Numbered from the stretch's first letter, positions 51,817 through 61,389 are shown. The stretch: 64,000 bases of DNA from Ciceribacter lividus (GCF_003337715.1 NZ_QPIX01000013.1:41592-105591); one strand, 5' to 3'. A program made the numbers and translations. The notes: generated from the letters alone by a model not told the origin.

Positions 51817-53556
51817 TCAGAAGCTGACTGAGAAGCGCACATTGATGCGGTTCTTCGCGCTCATCCCGTTGGCTGCGCCATGGGCATATTCAAGCGTAAG
51901 GTTGGCCGCATTTGAACTGGCCTGTTGAGACAGCGCCAGACGCAGACCTGCACCAAAGGAGATCGCGCGTGTAACAGCTGTTTCAACCGAAGTCGGATTT
52001 TCCAGTTTGGCCACACCGGCTGCGCCAAAGACATAAGGAGCGGCAACCGCGCCGATATCTTCCTTCGAGGCAAAAGGCGTGAAGATCTGCGGGAAGGACA
52101 ATTCGGAGCGAACCGCAAAGCCGGCATCGCCCTGAACAGCGCCGCTGTCAAAGGCCGACAACCAGCTCATGCCGCCAAGCCCCATCTGCTCGGACGCGGC
52201 CAGCGCATCACCAAACGAGGTTTGCCCATGTGCGGCAATCAACCATTGCACACGGCCATCGGCAAAGGGCTGAGTATAGCGCAGGCTTGCTTCCAGCTTG
52301 CTGAATGACGGGCTTGCGCCATCACGCGACATCGGAAGCGCCGACGTTGCCGTACGCGCGCCAAGTGCATTCATGCCGAAGGAAGCCGTGATATCGCCCG
52401 ACACATGACCGCCGAAACTGTAGAAATAGTCTGCTGATTGCGTGAGCCGCAGGACGCGCAGACGGTCTTCGTTATAATCCGTCTTCGTGCCCGACATGAC
52501 GATCTGCTGCTTCTCGTCAGCAATATCGAAGGCGATGATGGACGCCGTGTTGAAATCGCGCGAGCGCACCCAGTTATAGCCAAGCTTTGAAGACAGGCGC
52601 TGATAATGGTCAGCCATCGTATAGCCAAGGCTGGAGGTTGGATGCGTGCGGCTGTCCACAGCCTCAAGGCCTGCCCACAATCCGTCCGTACCAATCGGCA
52701 TGGTCAGGCCTGCAACGATCTGGCGGTTGCGCGGATCGGCGCTGACGATATTGTCCGAACCAAAGCCCGGATAGCCGTTCAGGCGCAGATAAAATGCCTC
52801 GCCAAGACCAAGCAGGTTGTTGAAGTCGAAGCCCGTGCTGGCCACGATTGATCCCATGGAACTGGAAAGCGAATTGTCAACCGAAGAACTGACAGTGACA
52901 GCATCATAGCGGCCATCGACAACGATGATCGTCGCACCCGGTTTGGATCCGGCCTTCAACGTGGATTTGAGCATGACGCCGGGTGTGTCGCCTGCAAGCA
53001 GCAGACGGCGTTCAAGCTCACGCTTCGTCAGGCCTTTTGAGCCGGCAAGCGGGGCCAGAACCGCTTCCACACGCGTTCTCGCCTTGCCCGAAAGCGCTGA
53101 TGCATCGATTGCCTCGACATAGCCATCAGTCACGACGAGCTTTAACGGCTGGCCATTCTTCAACGTCTGCGGCGGCAAGGACACGCGCACGAGCAGGTAG
53201 CCCGCCCGCACGTAAGCGGCTTCCAGATCGCTTGCCGCTTTAAAGAGATCGGCACCCGTGACCGTCTTGCCAGCAATCGTGCCTTCAACGGCGGCAGTAT
53301 CAGTCTCCATGCCTGGCAGACTACCGTCGACGACAAGGCCGGACGGCGTGACATGCAGCCGCTCGGCCCCGGCAGGTGCTTCAACGCCGGTCGAGCCGGG
53401 AAGCGCAAGCCCGCCCTTGACCGCCTTGATGACGGGCGGCGCATAGGACTTCTCGGTCAGCTGGCTTGCCGTCTGGGCGTGAGCCAATCCGGAAGATGCA
53501 GACATTGCAAGGCCCAGAGTGAGAGCGGAAACGGAGATGTTCAACAATTTACGCAT
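51817..53556 (-). CDS. Two-partner secretion outer-membrane translocator (TpsB; ShlB/FhaC/HecB family)
   Basis: This is a 579-residue outer-membrane protein. The signal peptide MRKLLNISVSALTLGLAMSA is followed by a proline-containing linker, POTRA-type segments (DLFKAASDLEAAYVRAGYLLVRVSLPPQTLKNGQPLKLVVTDGYVEAIDASALSGKA and KGLTKRELERRLLLAGDTPGVMLKSTLKAGSKPGATIIVVDGRYD), and a 16-strand-type barrel with the family motif GDAGFAVRSELSFP and a terminal RINVRFSVSF. The ATG at 53556 has TGAGGGAAAC upstream. It follows the TpsA gene by 17 bp and should export that adhesin. Confidence 0.9.
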   Translation of the reverse strand: MRKLLNISVSALTLGLAMSASSGLAHAQTASQLTEKSYAPPVIKAVKGGLALPGSTGVEAPAGAERLHVTPSGLVVDGSLPGMETDTAAVEGTIAGKTVTGADLFKAASDLEAAYVRAGYLLVRVSLPPQTLKNGQPLKLVVTDGYVEAIDASALSGKARTRVEAVLAPLAGSKGLTKRELERRLLLAGDTPGVMLKSTLKAGSKPGATIIVVDGRYDAVTVSSSVDNSLSSSMGSIVASTGFDFNNLLGLGEAFYLRLNGYPGFGSDNIVSADPRNRQIVAGLTMPIGTDGLWAGLEAVDSRTHPTSSLGYTMADHYQRLSSKLGYNWVRSRDFNTASIIAFDIADEKQQIVMSGTKTDYNEDRLRVLRLTQSADYFYSFGGHVSGDITASFGMNALGARTATSALPMSRDGASPSFSKLEASLRYTQPFADGRVQWLIAAHGQTSFGDALAASEQMGLGGMSWLSAFDSGAVQGDAGFAVRSELSFPQIFTPFASKEDIGAVAAPYVFGAAGVAKLENPTSVETAVTRAISFGAGLRLALSQQASSNAANLTLEYAHGAANGMSAKNRINVRFSVSF

Positions 53557-53573
53557 GATCGTTTCCCTCAAAC

Positions 53574-56500
53574 TCAGTTTACGCTGCAGGCGACAGCCGA
53601 ACCGTCACCAAGCTGGCAGACAGCACCGGAAAGTTCCGGATCTTCCACCGTCATGACCGAACCGGAAGACCCGCTGCCGGAGGACTGACCTGCGCTACCC
53701 TGAGAACCGCCGCTATAGCTGACGATTTGCGCCACGCCAGATGTACCGCCAAGACCGGTTGAGCCTGCACCTGAGAAGCCGAACGGGGAAGATGACTGGC
53801 CGAACGTGCCTGCAAGAGGTGTCGAGGGAACGATTGTTGTGCCGCCGCCACCGCTGGCTGCGTTCACTGTCAAAATGCCTGCCGCATAGGTCAAGGCATA
53901 GTTGCCGCTGGCGGCAAGCGTGCCCTGCGTGATCGAATAGGTCCCGACACCGCCAGATGTACCGTCACTGGCCAGCGAACCGGACAGGCTGTCGCCATTG
54001 ACGAGGCTGCCGGAAGTGAGCTGCCAGGTCAGGCTTGCCCTATCGCCATCAGTGATCGTTACGTTATCTGCCGCAACGGTGATCGCCCGCTGACCAACGG
54101 TCAGAGTATTCCCGACATAGGTGATCGCATAGTTGGAGTTGTCCAATGTGCCCTGCGTGACCGAATAGGTCCCGACATTGGCCGTTGACGATGCGCCCGT
54201 GCTGGCCAGCGAACCGGACAGGCTGTCGCCATTGACGAGGCTGCCGGAGGTTACCGAATAGGTCAGGCTTGCCGTATTGCCATAGGTGCTCGATGCAGCA
54301 TTGGCCGCAACGGTGATCGCCCGCTGAGCGACTGTCAGATTATTGGCGCCGCCGTAATAGATCACCCGATAGCTGAGGCCATTGGTGCTTGTGGCGGAAG
54401 AGGTCGACGTCGTCAGCCTGGAGCTATGCGAGCCTGCAGATGTGTTGGAGCTGACTGCATAGGTGCCGCCCGTCAGCGTCAGGCTATCGCCAGCTCTCCC
54501 CCAAACATAGGACGACGGACCGCCATGAGATGTCACCGAGCCGACTGTCGCCGTGCTGTCACCGTAAGTGGAGGAGGCCGCCACATCGCTGACCCAAGCG
54601 ACCGTCGACATTGCGTAAAGCTCAGGATAATAGCCATCGCTTGGCGGCGCCCAAACGTTCTCAAAGTCCCAGCCAGCGGCAGAAGCCAGCGTATAAAAAC
54701 CGTCCGTATTCTGAAACTGGGATGTCGTCAGGCCTGTAACGCCCGTCGCACTGCCCAAACCAACACCTGTTGTTGTGCCAGACCTATCCGTATCCCAGTA
54801 AAGTGCAGTTAGCGTACCTGTGCCGTTATTGCTACCAATCAGACCACCAACATAGGAAATGCCGCTCACGCTGCCAGTTGCATAGGAATAGCCAATTACG
54901 CCGTTAGAACTATACCCAACCAAGCCGCCAACATGATAGCTACCGTGCACACTGCCAGTCGCATAGGAATTGCTGATGCTGCTGCCATCGCTATACCCCA
55001 GCAGCCCGCCAACAGTATTGCCGGTGCCAGTCACGCTGCCGGTCGCGTAGGAATTACTGATGGTGCCGCCAGAACTATATCCAATCAAGCCGCCAACTTG
55101 ATAGCTACCGCTCACACTGCCGGTTGCATAGGAATTGCTAACCGTGCCAATACTAGATCCCAACAGCCCGCCGACATAATTGCTGCCACCGTTCACACTG
55201 CCTGTCGCATAAGAATTGCTCACTGTGCCGATGCTGTATCCCACCAGACCACCGACGTAAAAGTTGCTGCTGTTCACGCTGCCGGTTGCATAGGAATTGT
55301 TGATTGTGCCGCCATCGCTATACCCCAGCAGCCCACCGACACCAAAGCCGCTGCCAGTCACGCTGCCGGTCGAATAGGAATTACTGATCCCACCACGATT
55401 GAGACCCATCAGCCCGCCGACAGCAGCGCCACCGCTCACATTCGCGGTCGAATAGGAAGTGCTCACCGTACTGGGACCACTGCCATACCCCACCAGCCCG
55501 CCGACAAATTCGCCGGTGCCGCTACCGCTCACGCTGCCGGTCACATAGGCGTTGCTGATCGTGCCGGCATTCCCCCCCGTCAGCCCGCCGACATAGCTCC
55601 TCCCGGCTACATCAACATTCACCAGCCCGATATTGGTGATTGTGCCAGAAGAAACACCGAACAGGCCGACATCATCGGTCGATGATGCGTTGATCGTAAG
55701 GCCAGTGATCGTGTGGCCGTTGCCGTCAAACGTTCCGGAAAAGGCGGTGCTATTGTCGCCAACAGACTGCCATCCTGTGGCACCCCATATGCCGCTGCTT
55801 GTGGCGGTGGAAGCGGTGATGCTGGCGTCGAGATCGGCCGTCAGCTGGTAGCTGGCCGTCAGATCAGTCCCCATCAGCGCCAGCTGATGCAGATTGGAAA
55901 CGGTAATGACGCCATTAACCGCAGTTGCTGCTTCCGATCTGAGGATCGGCCGCATATCGCCCGTCTGATACCAGACGGTCGAGAAATCCCAGCCGGAATA
56001 ATTGGAGGCAACGCGAGCCTGGGCGGATGTCAAACCCGTGTAACCGGTAGTGCTGCCTAAACCAATACCCGTCGTCGTGCCAGACGTATCAGTATCCCAG
56101 TAAAGCGCGGTCAATGTGCCTGCCTGCCAAAGACCAATCAGACCACCGAAATTGCTGCTGCCGCTTACGCTGCCTGTGGCATACGAATAACTGATAGCAC
56201 CGTAGGTGCCGCCGACAAGCCCGCCAACGGTGCCAGTACCCGTCACGCTGCCTGTTGCATAGGAATAGTTGACTGTGGCTAAGTAATTATACCCCACCAG
56301 TCCACCAACGGTGTTAGTACCCGTCACGCTGCCTGACGCATAAGAATAGCTGATCGCATTGCCTAAATTTTGTCCAGCCAATCCGCCGATTGCAGTACCG
56401 CCATTCGCCGTCACACTACCGGTCGCATAGGAATAACTAAGAACTCCACGATTATCCCCAACCAGCCCGCCGACATACATGCTGCCCTGAGTGACAGCTC

Positions 56501-58703
56501 CCAGATCGGGGTCGTTATATTCGTATTGATTGCCAGTCACGTTGGCGGAAGAATACGAATAGCTAATCGTGCCTGTACTTCTTCCTGCGAGCCCGCCGAT
56601 ATTACTGCCCGCGCCGGTCACGCTGCCGGTCACATAGGAATTGCTGATCGTGCCGGAATTATTATACCCTACCAGACCGCCGACGGCGCCAACACCGCTC
56701 ACACCACCACTGGCATAGGAATTGCTGATCGTGCCGGAGTTATTATATCCTACCAGAGCGCCGACATACGAGGCCCCGGTGATAGACGCATTCACCAGAC
56801 CAATGTCACGAATTGTGCCTGTGGAAGAGCCGAACAGGCCGACATTGTTTGTCCCGGATGCACTGATCGTCAGGTTGGAAATCGTGTTGCCGAGGCCTGC
56901 AAATGTGCCTGTGAAGGGATCGGGGCCGGTCCCAACCAGGACGGAGTAATAGGTCGCCGTCACATCCAGATCTTCCGCCAATGCGTAATAGCCAGAAAGA
57001 CCGTTATCGATTGCGTCCAGCGCCATCATCGAATGAATGAGCGTATAGGCCTGACCATTGATGGCAAGCGAGGCGCTTGCGCCGGAAAGCGTGATCGAAG
57101 AGCCCGACGCGATGGAATAATCCGACCCGCCATAGGTCAGCACCAGACCCGCGCTTGCGCCTGTCGCCGTGATATTGGCATTCACATAGATATTGTTGGC
57201 CGCCGTCAGCGTCAGCGTTGTACCCGCCGACCAGCTGATATCGCTTGCTACCGTGATATTGCCCGTCTGGCTGCCGCCGGAATTGGTGGTGATTTCCACA
57301 TTGGCGCTGGCAAGAGCGTTCGTCAGCGTGCTGACATTGATCACGCTGTCATTGCCCGTGGCCGTAGTGCCCGAAGAGTTCGACGCCGTGCCACTGGAGA
57401 TCGTGATGTTATATGGATCAAGCAAAAGCGTGCCATAACCACCGGGACCATAGAGATTGGTGTAACCGGTATAGACAAGCGTTGCCTTGCCCGAGACTTC
57501 CGCATCTCCACCTGTGCCAGTGCCAGCACCAACGGCCGAGATCGTACCGTTATAGGTCGTCAGAAGATCAGACCAGACAACGACATTGCCGCCATTGCCG
57601 CTTTGTGTCGCATCCGCACGAATGACTGTATTTGCGTCAAGGCTCGCGGTCTCCGCCGTCTGCAACCCGTCCGCGCCGTGCTTCAAGCCGCCGATATTGA
57701 TCGAACCGCCGCCTGTTGCACCCGACGCATCAATTTCAGCACTTGCAAGCTTGATTGCCTTGCCGGTGACCTTGATCTTGCCACCTTTGCCCGTCGATGA
57801 CTTGGCCGTCACCTTGCCGGAAACCTTGACCGTACCGCCGTCGCCACCGCCAATGACGATCTCGCCATCCGAGCCGGAAACGGAATCCGCTTCGACAACA
57901 CCAGACATATTGATCGCCTGACGGGCGGCTGACTTGGCTGTTGCCACCTTCATCACCACCAGACCGCCGCTTGCCGAGATCGAGCCGGAATTCTCAACGA
58001 GAGCGCCATCGCTTTCCGCGCCATCGGCTGTGGGAACTGCCACCTGCAGGAAGCCATCGCCGGAAAGATCAAGCGTTGCCTGTTCGCCCGAACCAAGACC
58101 GACCTTGCCCACGGGAACTGCAATCGTGCCGGAATTCTTCACCGTGCCGCCAAGAAGCGCTGCATAGCCGCCGCGACCAATGGTGATCACGCCTTCGTTG
58201 GAAACACCGGCGGACGCGCCATCACCCTGAAACTTCAAATTGCCATTGAGGAAGTCTTCATCCGAGATATCCAGCGTGGAAGCGACAAAGCCGCCACCGA
58301 CTTTCACCGAACCCGTTGAGGTAATCGCAATGCCGTTCGGGTTGATGAGATAAACCTGACCGTTCGCCGTCAGCGAACCGGCAATCGTCGAGGTCGTGGA
58401 GCCGGTCACACGATTGAGAATAGCGGAAGAACTGTCCGGCTGGACGAAATTGACCGTATAGCCCTGCCCGATGGAAAAGCCGTTCCAGTTGACAATCGCC
58501 TGGTCCGAGCTTTGCGTGACCGTCATCGTGGTGCCGGACGTGGACGCATTCACAGAACCGGCTGCAACCGTCCCACCCGTTGGCAGAACATCACCGGCAA
58601 AGGCTGCAAGCGGATTGACCGCCAACGCCGTCGAGGCAAGCAGAGCGCCTGCAAGGCGCGCTTTGTGTTTTGCAAAATCGCAAACGTTTTCATGGCAATA
58701 CAT
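53574..58703 (-). CDS. Two-partner secretion exoprotein (TpsA; filamentous-haemagglutinin-like adhesin with GLUG and MBG-like repeats)
   Basis: This 1709-residue exported protein has a long signal peptide (ending PLAAFAG) and then the TPS domain: GDVLPTGGTVAAGSVNASTSGTTMTVTQSSDQAIVNWNGFSIGQGYTVNFVQPDSSSAILNRVTG, with VYLINPNGIAI near residue 121, the conserved TpsA motif. Residues about 630-1300 hold many GLUG-type repeats (SYATGSV, VGGLVGYS-like), interrupted by two copies of an ALYWDTDTSGTTTGIGLGS unit. Residues about 1380-1610 are MBG-like repeats (ANAASSTYGNTASLTYSVTS, ALTYAAGILTV). The end, AVCQLGDGSAVACSVN, has a Cys pair nine residues apart. It is probably a beta-helical surface adhesin secreted by the TpsB encoded next to it. 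The repeat part is rich in Ser, Thr and Gly. Confidence 0.9.
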   Translation of the reverse strand: MYCHENVCDFAKHKARLAGALLASTALAVNPLAAFAGDVLPTGGTVAAGSVNASTSGTTMTVTQSSDQAIVNWNGFSIGQGYTVNFVQPDSSSAILNRVTGSTTSTIAGSLTANGQVYLINPNGIAITSTGSVKVGGGFVASTLDISDEDFLNGNLKFQGDGASAGVSNEGVITIGRGGYAALLGGTVKNSGTIAVPVGKVGLGSGEQATLDLSGDGFLQVAVPTADGAESDGALVENSGSISASGGLVVMKVATAKSAARQAINMSGVVEADSVSGSDGEIVIGGGDGGTVKVSGKVTAKSSTGKGGKIKVTGKAIKLASAEIDASGATGGGSINIGGLKHGADGLQTAETASLDANTVIRADATQSGNGGNVVVWSDLLTTYNGTISAVGAGTGTGGDAEVSGKATLVYTGYTNLYGPGGYGTLLLDPYNITISSGTASNSSGTTATGNDSVINVSTLTNALASANVEITTNSGGSQTGNITVASDISWSAGTTLTLTAANNIYVNANITATGASAGLVLTYGGSDYSIASGSSITLSGASASLAINGQAYTLIHSMMALDAIDNGLSGYYALAEDLDVTATYYSVLVGTGPDPFTGTFAGLGNTISNLTISASGTNNVGLFGSSTGTIRDIGLVNASITGASYVGALVGYNNSGTISNSYASGGVSGVGAVGGLVGYNNSGTISNSYVTGSVTGAGSNIGGLAGRSTGTISYSYSSANVTGNQYEYNDPDLGAVTQGSMYVGGLVGDNRGVLSYSYATGSVTANGGTAIGGLAGQNLGNAISYSYASGSVTGTNTVGGLVGYNYLATVNYSYATGSVTGTGTVGGLVGGTYGAISYSYATGSVSGSSNFGGLIGLWQAGTLTALYWDTDTSGTTTGIGLGSTTGYTGLTSAQARVASNYSGWDFSTVWYQTGDMRPILRSEAATAVNGVITVSNLHQLALMGTDLTASYQLTADLDASITASTATSSGIWGATGWQSVGDNSTAFSGTFDGNGHTITGLTINASSTDDVGLFGVSSGTITNIGLVNVDVAGRSYVGGLTGGNAGTISNAYVTGSVSGSGTGEFVGGLVGYGSGPSTVSTSYSTANVSGGAAVGGLMGLNRGGISNSYSTGSVTGSGFGVGGLLGYSDGGTINNSYATGSVNSSNFYVGGLVGYSIGTVSNSYATGSVNGGSNYVGGLLGSSIGTVSNSYATGSVSGSYQVGGLIGYSSGGTISNSYATGSVTGTGNTVGGLLGYSDGSSISNSYATGSVHGSYHVGGLVGYSSNGVIGYSYATGSVSGISYVGGLIGSNNGTGTLTALYWDTDRSGTTTGVGLGSATGVTGLTTSQFQNTDGFYTLASAAGWDFENVWAPPSDGYYPELYAMSTVAWVSDVAASSTYGDSTATVGSVTSHGGPSSYVWGRAGDSLTLTGGTYAVSSNTSAGSHSSRLTTSTSSATSTNGLSYRVIYYGGANNLTVAQRAITVAANAASSTYGNTASLTYSVTSGSLVNGDSLSGSLASTGASSTANVGTYSVTQGTLDNSNYAITYVGNTLTVGQRAITVAADNVTITDGDRASLTWQLTSGSLVNGDSLSGSLASDGTSGGVGTYSITQGTLAASGNYALTYAAGILTVNAASGGGGTTIVPSTPLAGTFGQSSSPFGFSGAGSTGLGGTSGVAQIVSYSGGSQGSAGQSSGSGSSGSVMTVEDPELSGAVCQLGDGSAVACSVN
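53870..54590 (-). repeat. MBG-like repeats in the TpsA adhesin
   Basis: About three similar blocks occur here, each with STYG or ITDG, a SLVNGDSLSGSLAS core, a G-T-Y-S-x-T-Q-G-T-L turn and a closing LTV strand. At DNA level the last two share long near-identical tracts (for example around 53960-54010 and 54200-54250), consistent with duplication. Confidence 0.75.
54830..56790 (-). repeat. GLUG repeat array in the TpsA adhesin
   Basis: Units of about 23-25 codons with the pattern S-N-S-Y-A-T-G-S-V-x-G-x-x-x-V-G-G-L-V-G-Y-x-x-x-G-x-I occur more than 20 times in two sub-arrays, split by a non-repetitive segment around 55620-56110. Neighbouring units differ at the spacer residues but share DNA blocks such as tgccggtcgcataggaat, which should make the length variable by recombination. 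Confidence 0.85.
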
Positions 58704-59025
58704 AACAAGCCCCGCCTAAAAAAATGCAGACAGTTCCAAAAGCAGGAATATACAAACGGACGAGACCCCACCCATTCTGCAAAACCGGTCGGCGCAGATG
58801 CGCCTGCGCCACTTGCCCCAAAACTCTCTCGATCTTAAAAAAAACGCCGCACCATGAAGGCCGCGCCGAATCGGACATTCGCACCTTCGTTGTTAAAAAA
58901 TGCAACAGAATCAATCAAAAAAACACAATCCGTTCATGCCAATCGTCTATTAATTCGCGACAAATGAAAACGCCTCTTCCATTTTGAACTGCACACATAT
59001 ATGGCGGCGACGATATTTGGGGGTC
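58704..59025. promoter_or_regulatory. Divergent control region of the TpsA and AraC-type genes
   Basis: This 322-base gap separates the divergent adhesin and regulator genes. It is clearly more AT-rich than the surroundings, especially 58820-58985, with several A-tracts such as the run after 58830 and aaaaaaaacaca near 58915. No gene is supported. Promoters for both genes and the regulator's binding sites should lie here; I cannot assign -10/-35 boxes with confidence. Confidence 0.45.
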
Positions 59026-60048
59026 ATGATTATGTTAGGCGGAAAACAGGAACAGCAGGTCTTCCCTATCGAGGCGGCAGCGCTGCAGATGGGGGAGTTA
59101 TTTGGCATTGATTCTGTCGAAATCGCGCGCCAGGCGGGGCTCTCCCTCGAAGCATTGCAGAGCGATGGCGCAACTCTTACGGCAGAGCAATATGGCGCGC
59201 TTTTCGACACACTTGAAAAGTTGTGCGACATGCAGACCTTGCCGCTGATAATTGCCCGCGCGATGGCGTCCACACCACTGACCGGTGTTTTGCTGGCGTT
59301 TTCGGCCAGCAAAACGGTAGGCGCCGGCATTACAAATTTTGCCCGTTATGGCGTTCTTCTCGGCCCCACTCATCTGCGTATTCAGCAGTCAGGCGACCGG
59401 TGCGAACTATATCTGACACATGCCGCTCGCGACTTTGAATTGCATGAATGGGTTGAGCTGACCACGCTTTTGCAGCTTCTTGAATGCTGTCGCAGATTTT
59501 CCAATCGGCACATCGTTCCGCTTGCCATGCAAGTCAGGGGAAAGCGGCTGATCAATGATGCAGTAATCGAACATGTGGGTGTTGAGCCAACGGAGGAGCA
59601 GGTCGCCGCGCTCATTCTGGACAAGGCTGATTTGGACCATCTGCTATTGACAGCAAACAGCGATATTCTCGCTTCCATGGAAACGTATTTGCAGAAGCGC
59701 CTGCAATTACGCGTCAAGGATATGTCGCTCTCCGCCCAGATAAAGCTGATACTCCAGGACATATTGCCAAACGGAGAAACCTCGATTGAGGATGTGGCCT
59801 TGCGTCTCAATCTCGGCACGCGCAGCATTCAGCGGCGGCTGAGCGAGGAAAACCAGACCTTCAGCTCACTTCTGCAAGAAACCCGCAAGTCGCTCGCAAT
59901 GCACTACCTTTTGGGTGAGGGATTGCGCAACGAGGAAATCTCCATACTGCTTGGATACCGGGAGCCAAACTCCTTTTTCAAGGCGTTTCAGAACTGGACC
60001 GGAATGACGCCCGCCGAAATACGGAAAACAAAGGCAGAGGCCTTATAA
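59026..60048 (+). CDS. AraC-family transcriptional regulator (Arabinose_bd-type sensor domain)
   Basis: This 340-residue regulator of the OruR/ArgR-like AraC branch has an N-terminal sensor domain (FPIEAAALQMGELFGIDSVEIARQAGLSLEALQSDGATLTAEQYGALFDTLEKLC, about residues 12-70) and a C-terminal double HTH (SIEDVALRLNLGTRSIQRRLSEENQTFSSLLQETRKSLAMHYLLGEGLRNEEISILLGYREPNSFFKAFQNWTGMTPAEIRK). The ATG at 59026 or 59032 is plausible (GGGGGT lies just upstream); the longer frame to 58984 is less likely. It is divergent from the TpsA gene and is the obvious candidate to regulate the adhesin locus. Confidence 0.88.
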   Translation: MIMLGGKQEQQVFPIEAAALQMGELFGIDSVEIARQAGLSLEALQSDGATLTAEQYGALFDTLEKLCDMQTLPLIIARAMASTPLTGVLLAFSASKTVGAGITNFARYGVLLGPTHLRIQQSGDRCELYLTHAARDFELHEWVELTTLLQLLECCRRFSNRHIVPLAMQVRGKRLINDAVIEHVGVEPTEEQVAALILDKADLDHLLLTANSDILASMETYLQKRLQLRVKDMSLSAQIKLILQDILPNGETSIEDVALRLNLGTRSIQRRLSEENQTFSSLLQETRKSLAMHYLLGEGLRNEEISILLGYREPNSFFKAFQNWTGMTPAEIRKTKAEAL

Positions 60049-60075
60049 CGCGACACAAGAGACAAGCATTTCTAA

Positions 60076-61153
60076 GAACCGCGCCGGGTTTGCCGGAGGC
60101 TCCAACTTCTGAGAAAGTGGGGCCGATATGAGCAAGACAACGAACAAATTTTCACCTGAAGTCCGCGCCCGAGCGGTGCGGATGGTTTTGGATCACCAAG
60201 GCGAATATTCCTCGCGATGGGCAGCGGTTTCCTCGATCGCCGCCAAGATCGGCTGCACGGCGCAGACGCTCAATGAATGAGTGAAGAAGGCGGAAGTGGA
60301 CGATGGTTCCCGGCCTGGGCTCCCAAGCGTTGTCGGTCCGCGCCCGCAGCGACATTGCATTGAAGATCGAGATACGCCGCGTCTTCGAAGCGAACTTCCG
60401 CGTCTACGGCGTGCGCAAGGTCTGGCGGCAATTAAAGCGGGAGGGCTTCGATATAGCCCGCTGCACCGTCGCCCGGCTCATGCGATCGATGGGACTTCGG
60501 GGTATCATCCGGGGCAAGCCGATCCGCACGACGATCCCGGACAAGACGGCTGCGAGCCCGCTCGATCGGGTGAACCGCCAGTTCAAGGCTCCTGCGCCGG
60601 ACAGGCTCTGGGTTTCGGATTTCACCTATGTGGCCACCTGGCAAGGCTTCGTCTACGTAGCCTTCGTCATCAACGCCTTCGCGCGCCGGATTGTCGGCTG
60701 GCGGGTGAGCCGGACGGCGCATGTAGGCTTCGTCCTAGATGCTTTGGAACAGGCGCTTCATGAGCGGCGGCCCGCTCATGGCAACGGCCTCATTCACCAC
60801 TCGGACAGGGGCGTTCAATACGTGTCGATCAAGTATTCGGAGCGACTGGCCGAGGCAGGCATCGAGCCGTCCGTCGGAAGTGTCGGCAACAGTTACGACA
60901 ACGCCCTCGCCGAAACGATCAACGGCCTTTACAAGGCCGAGGTCATCCATCGGCGCGGACCGTGGCGCAGCTTCGAAGCGGTTGAATTCGCCACCCTGGA
61001 ATGGGTCGACTGGTTCAACCATCGACGGCTTCTGGAGCCCATCGGCAACATCCCGCCGGCCGAAGCCGAGGAGAAGTATTACGCCATGCTGGACGAACCA
61101 GCCATGGCTGCATAACTTAAACCAAACAGCCTCCGGCAAACCCGGCGCGGTTC
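60076..61153 (+). mobile_element. IS3-family insertion sequence with internal deletion
   Basis: Perfect 25-bp terminal inverted repeats at 60077-60101 and 61128-61152 begin AACCGCGCCGGGTTTGCCGG on the left. One more base matches outside. The element is only about 1.08 kb because the end of orfA and start of orfB are missing. No target duplication is visible. Confidence 0.88.
60128..61115 (+). pseudogene. IS3-family transposase OrfA-OrfB relic
   Basis: OrfA begins [20 protein letters not shown] and reaches [11 protein letters not shown], where a TGA at 60278 replaces the expected Trp of the NEWVKKAE motif. Shortly after, the sequence jumps to mid-OrfB (SVRARSDIALKIEIRRVFEA). OrfB then has the rve core with DRLWVSDFTYVATWQGFVYV (first Asp), GLIHHSDRGVQYVSI (second Asp) and DNALAETINGLYKAE (Glu) and ends DEPAMAA. 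The catalytic domain is intact, but the HTH/leucine-zipper and frameshift region are lost. Confidence 0.85.
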
Positions 61154-61155
61154 AC

Positions 61156-61389
61156 GGGTTGCAATCGAACGACTCGATGCAGATGGCTTGCGAAATCCGC
61201 TCCCTGGTGACCTCAATCGAGGTTCACCCGTGCGAAGAACGAGGTCAGGTCGAGCTTTTCGTGAAGGGAGCAATAGCGGACCTTTTGGACCTTCCGAAGA
61301 AGAAGTCGCATGCAGCGCTTAACACTGTAGTGATGGTAGCGGGAGAGCGTTTCTGCCAATACCGTGCGACGGTCGATATCGTATGCTGA
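61156..61389 (+). pseudogene. C-terminal fragment of a large serine recombinase
   Basis: The open stretch MACEIRSLVTSIEVHPCEER followed by GQVELFVKGAIADLLDLPKK resembles the C-terminal tail of rhizobial-type serine recombinases (I-x-V-H-P ... V-E-L-x-x-x-G-x-L-A-x-L-L). It lacks the catalytic and recombinase domains because the IS3 element cuts it on the left. It could be a trace of an integrated element. Confidence 0.5.

Noticed and set aside
54830..56790. Regular short repeats that could look like a CRISPR array
   Set aside because: They lie inside one long open frame and encode GLUG repeats; the units are degenerate and in codon register, with no unique spacers and no cas genes nearby.
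54933..57800. Long plus-strand frames opposite the adhesin gene (for example 54933-55685 and 56370-57800)
   Set aside because: They are low-complexity mirrors of the GLUG repeat coding strand (repeated ADRAGI/NQPADI-type words) without motifs or ribosome-binding sites.
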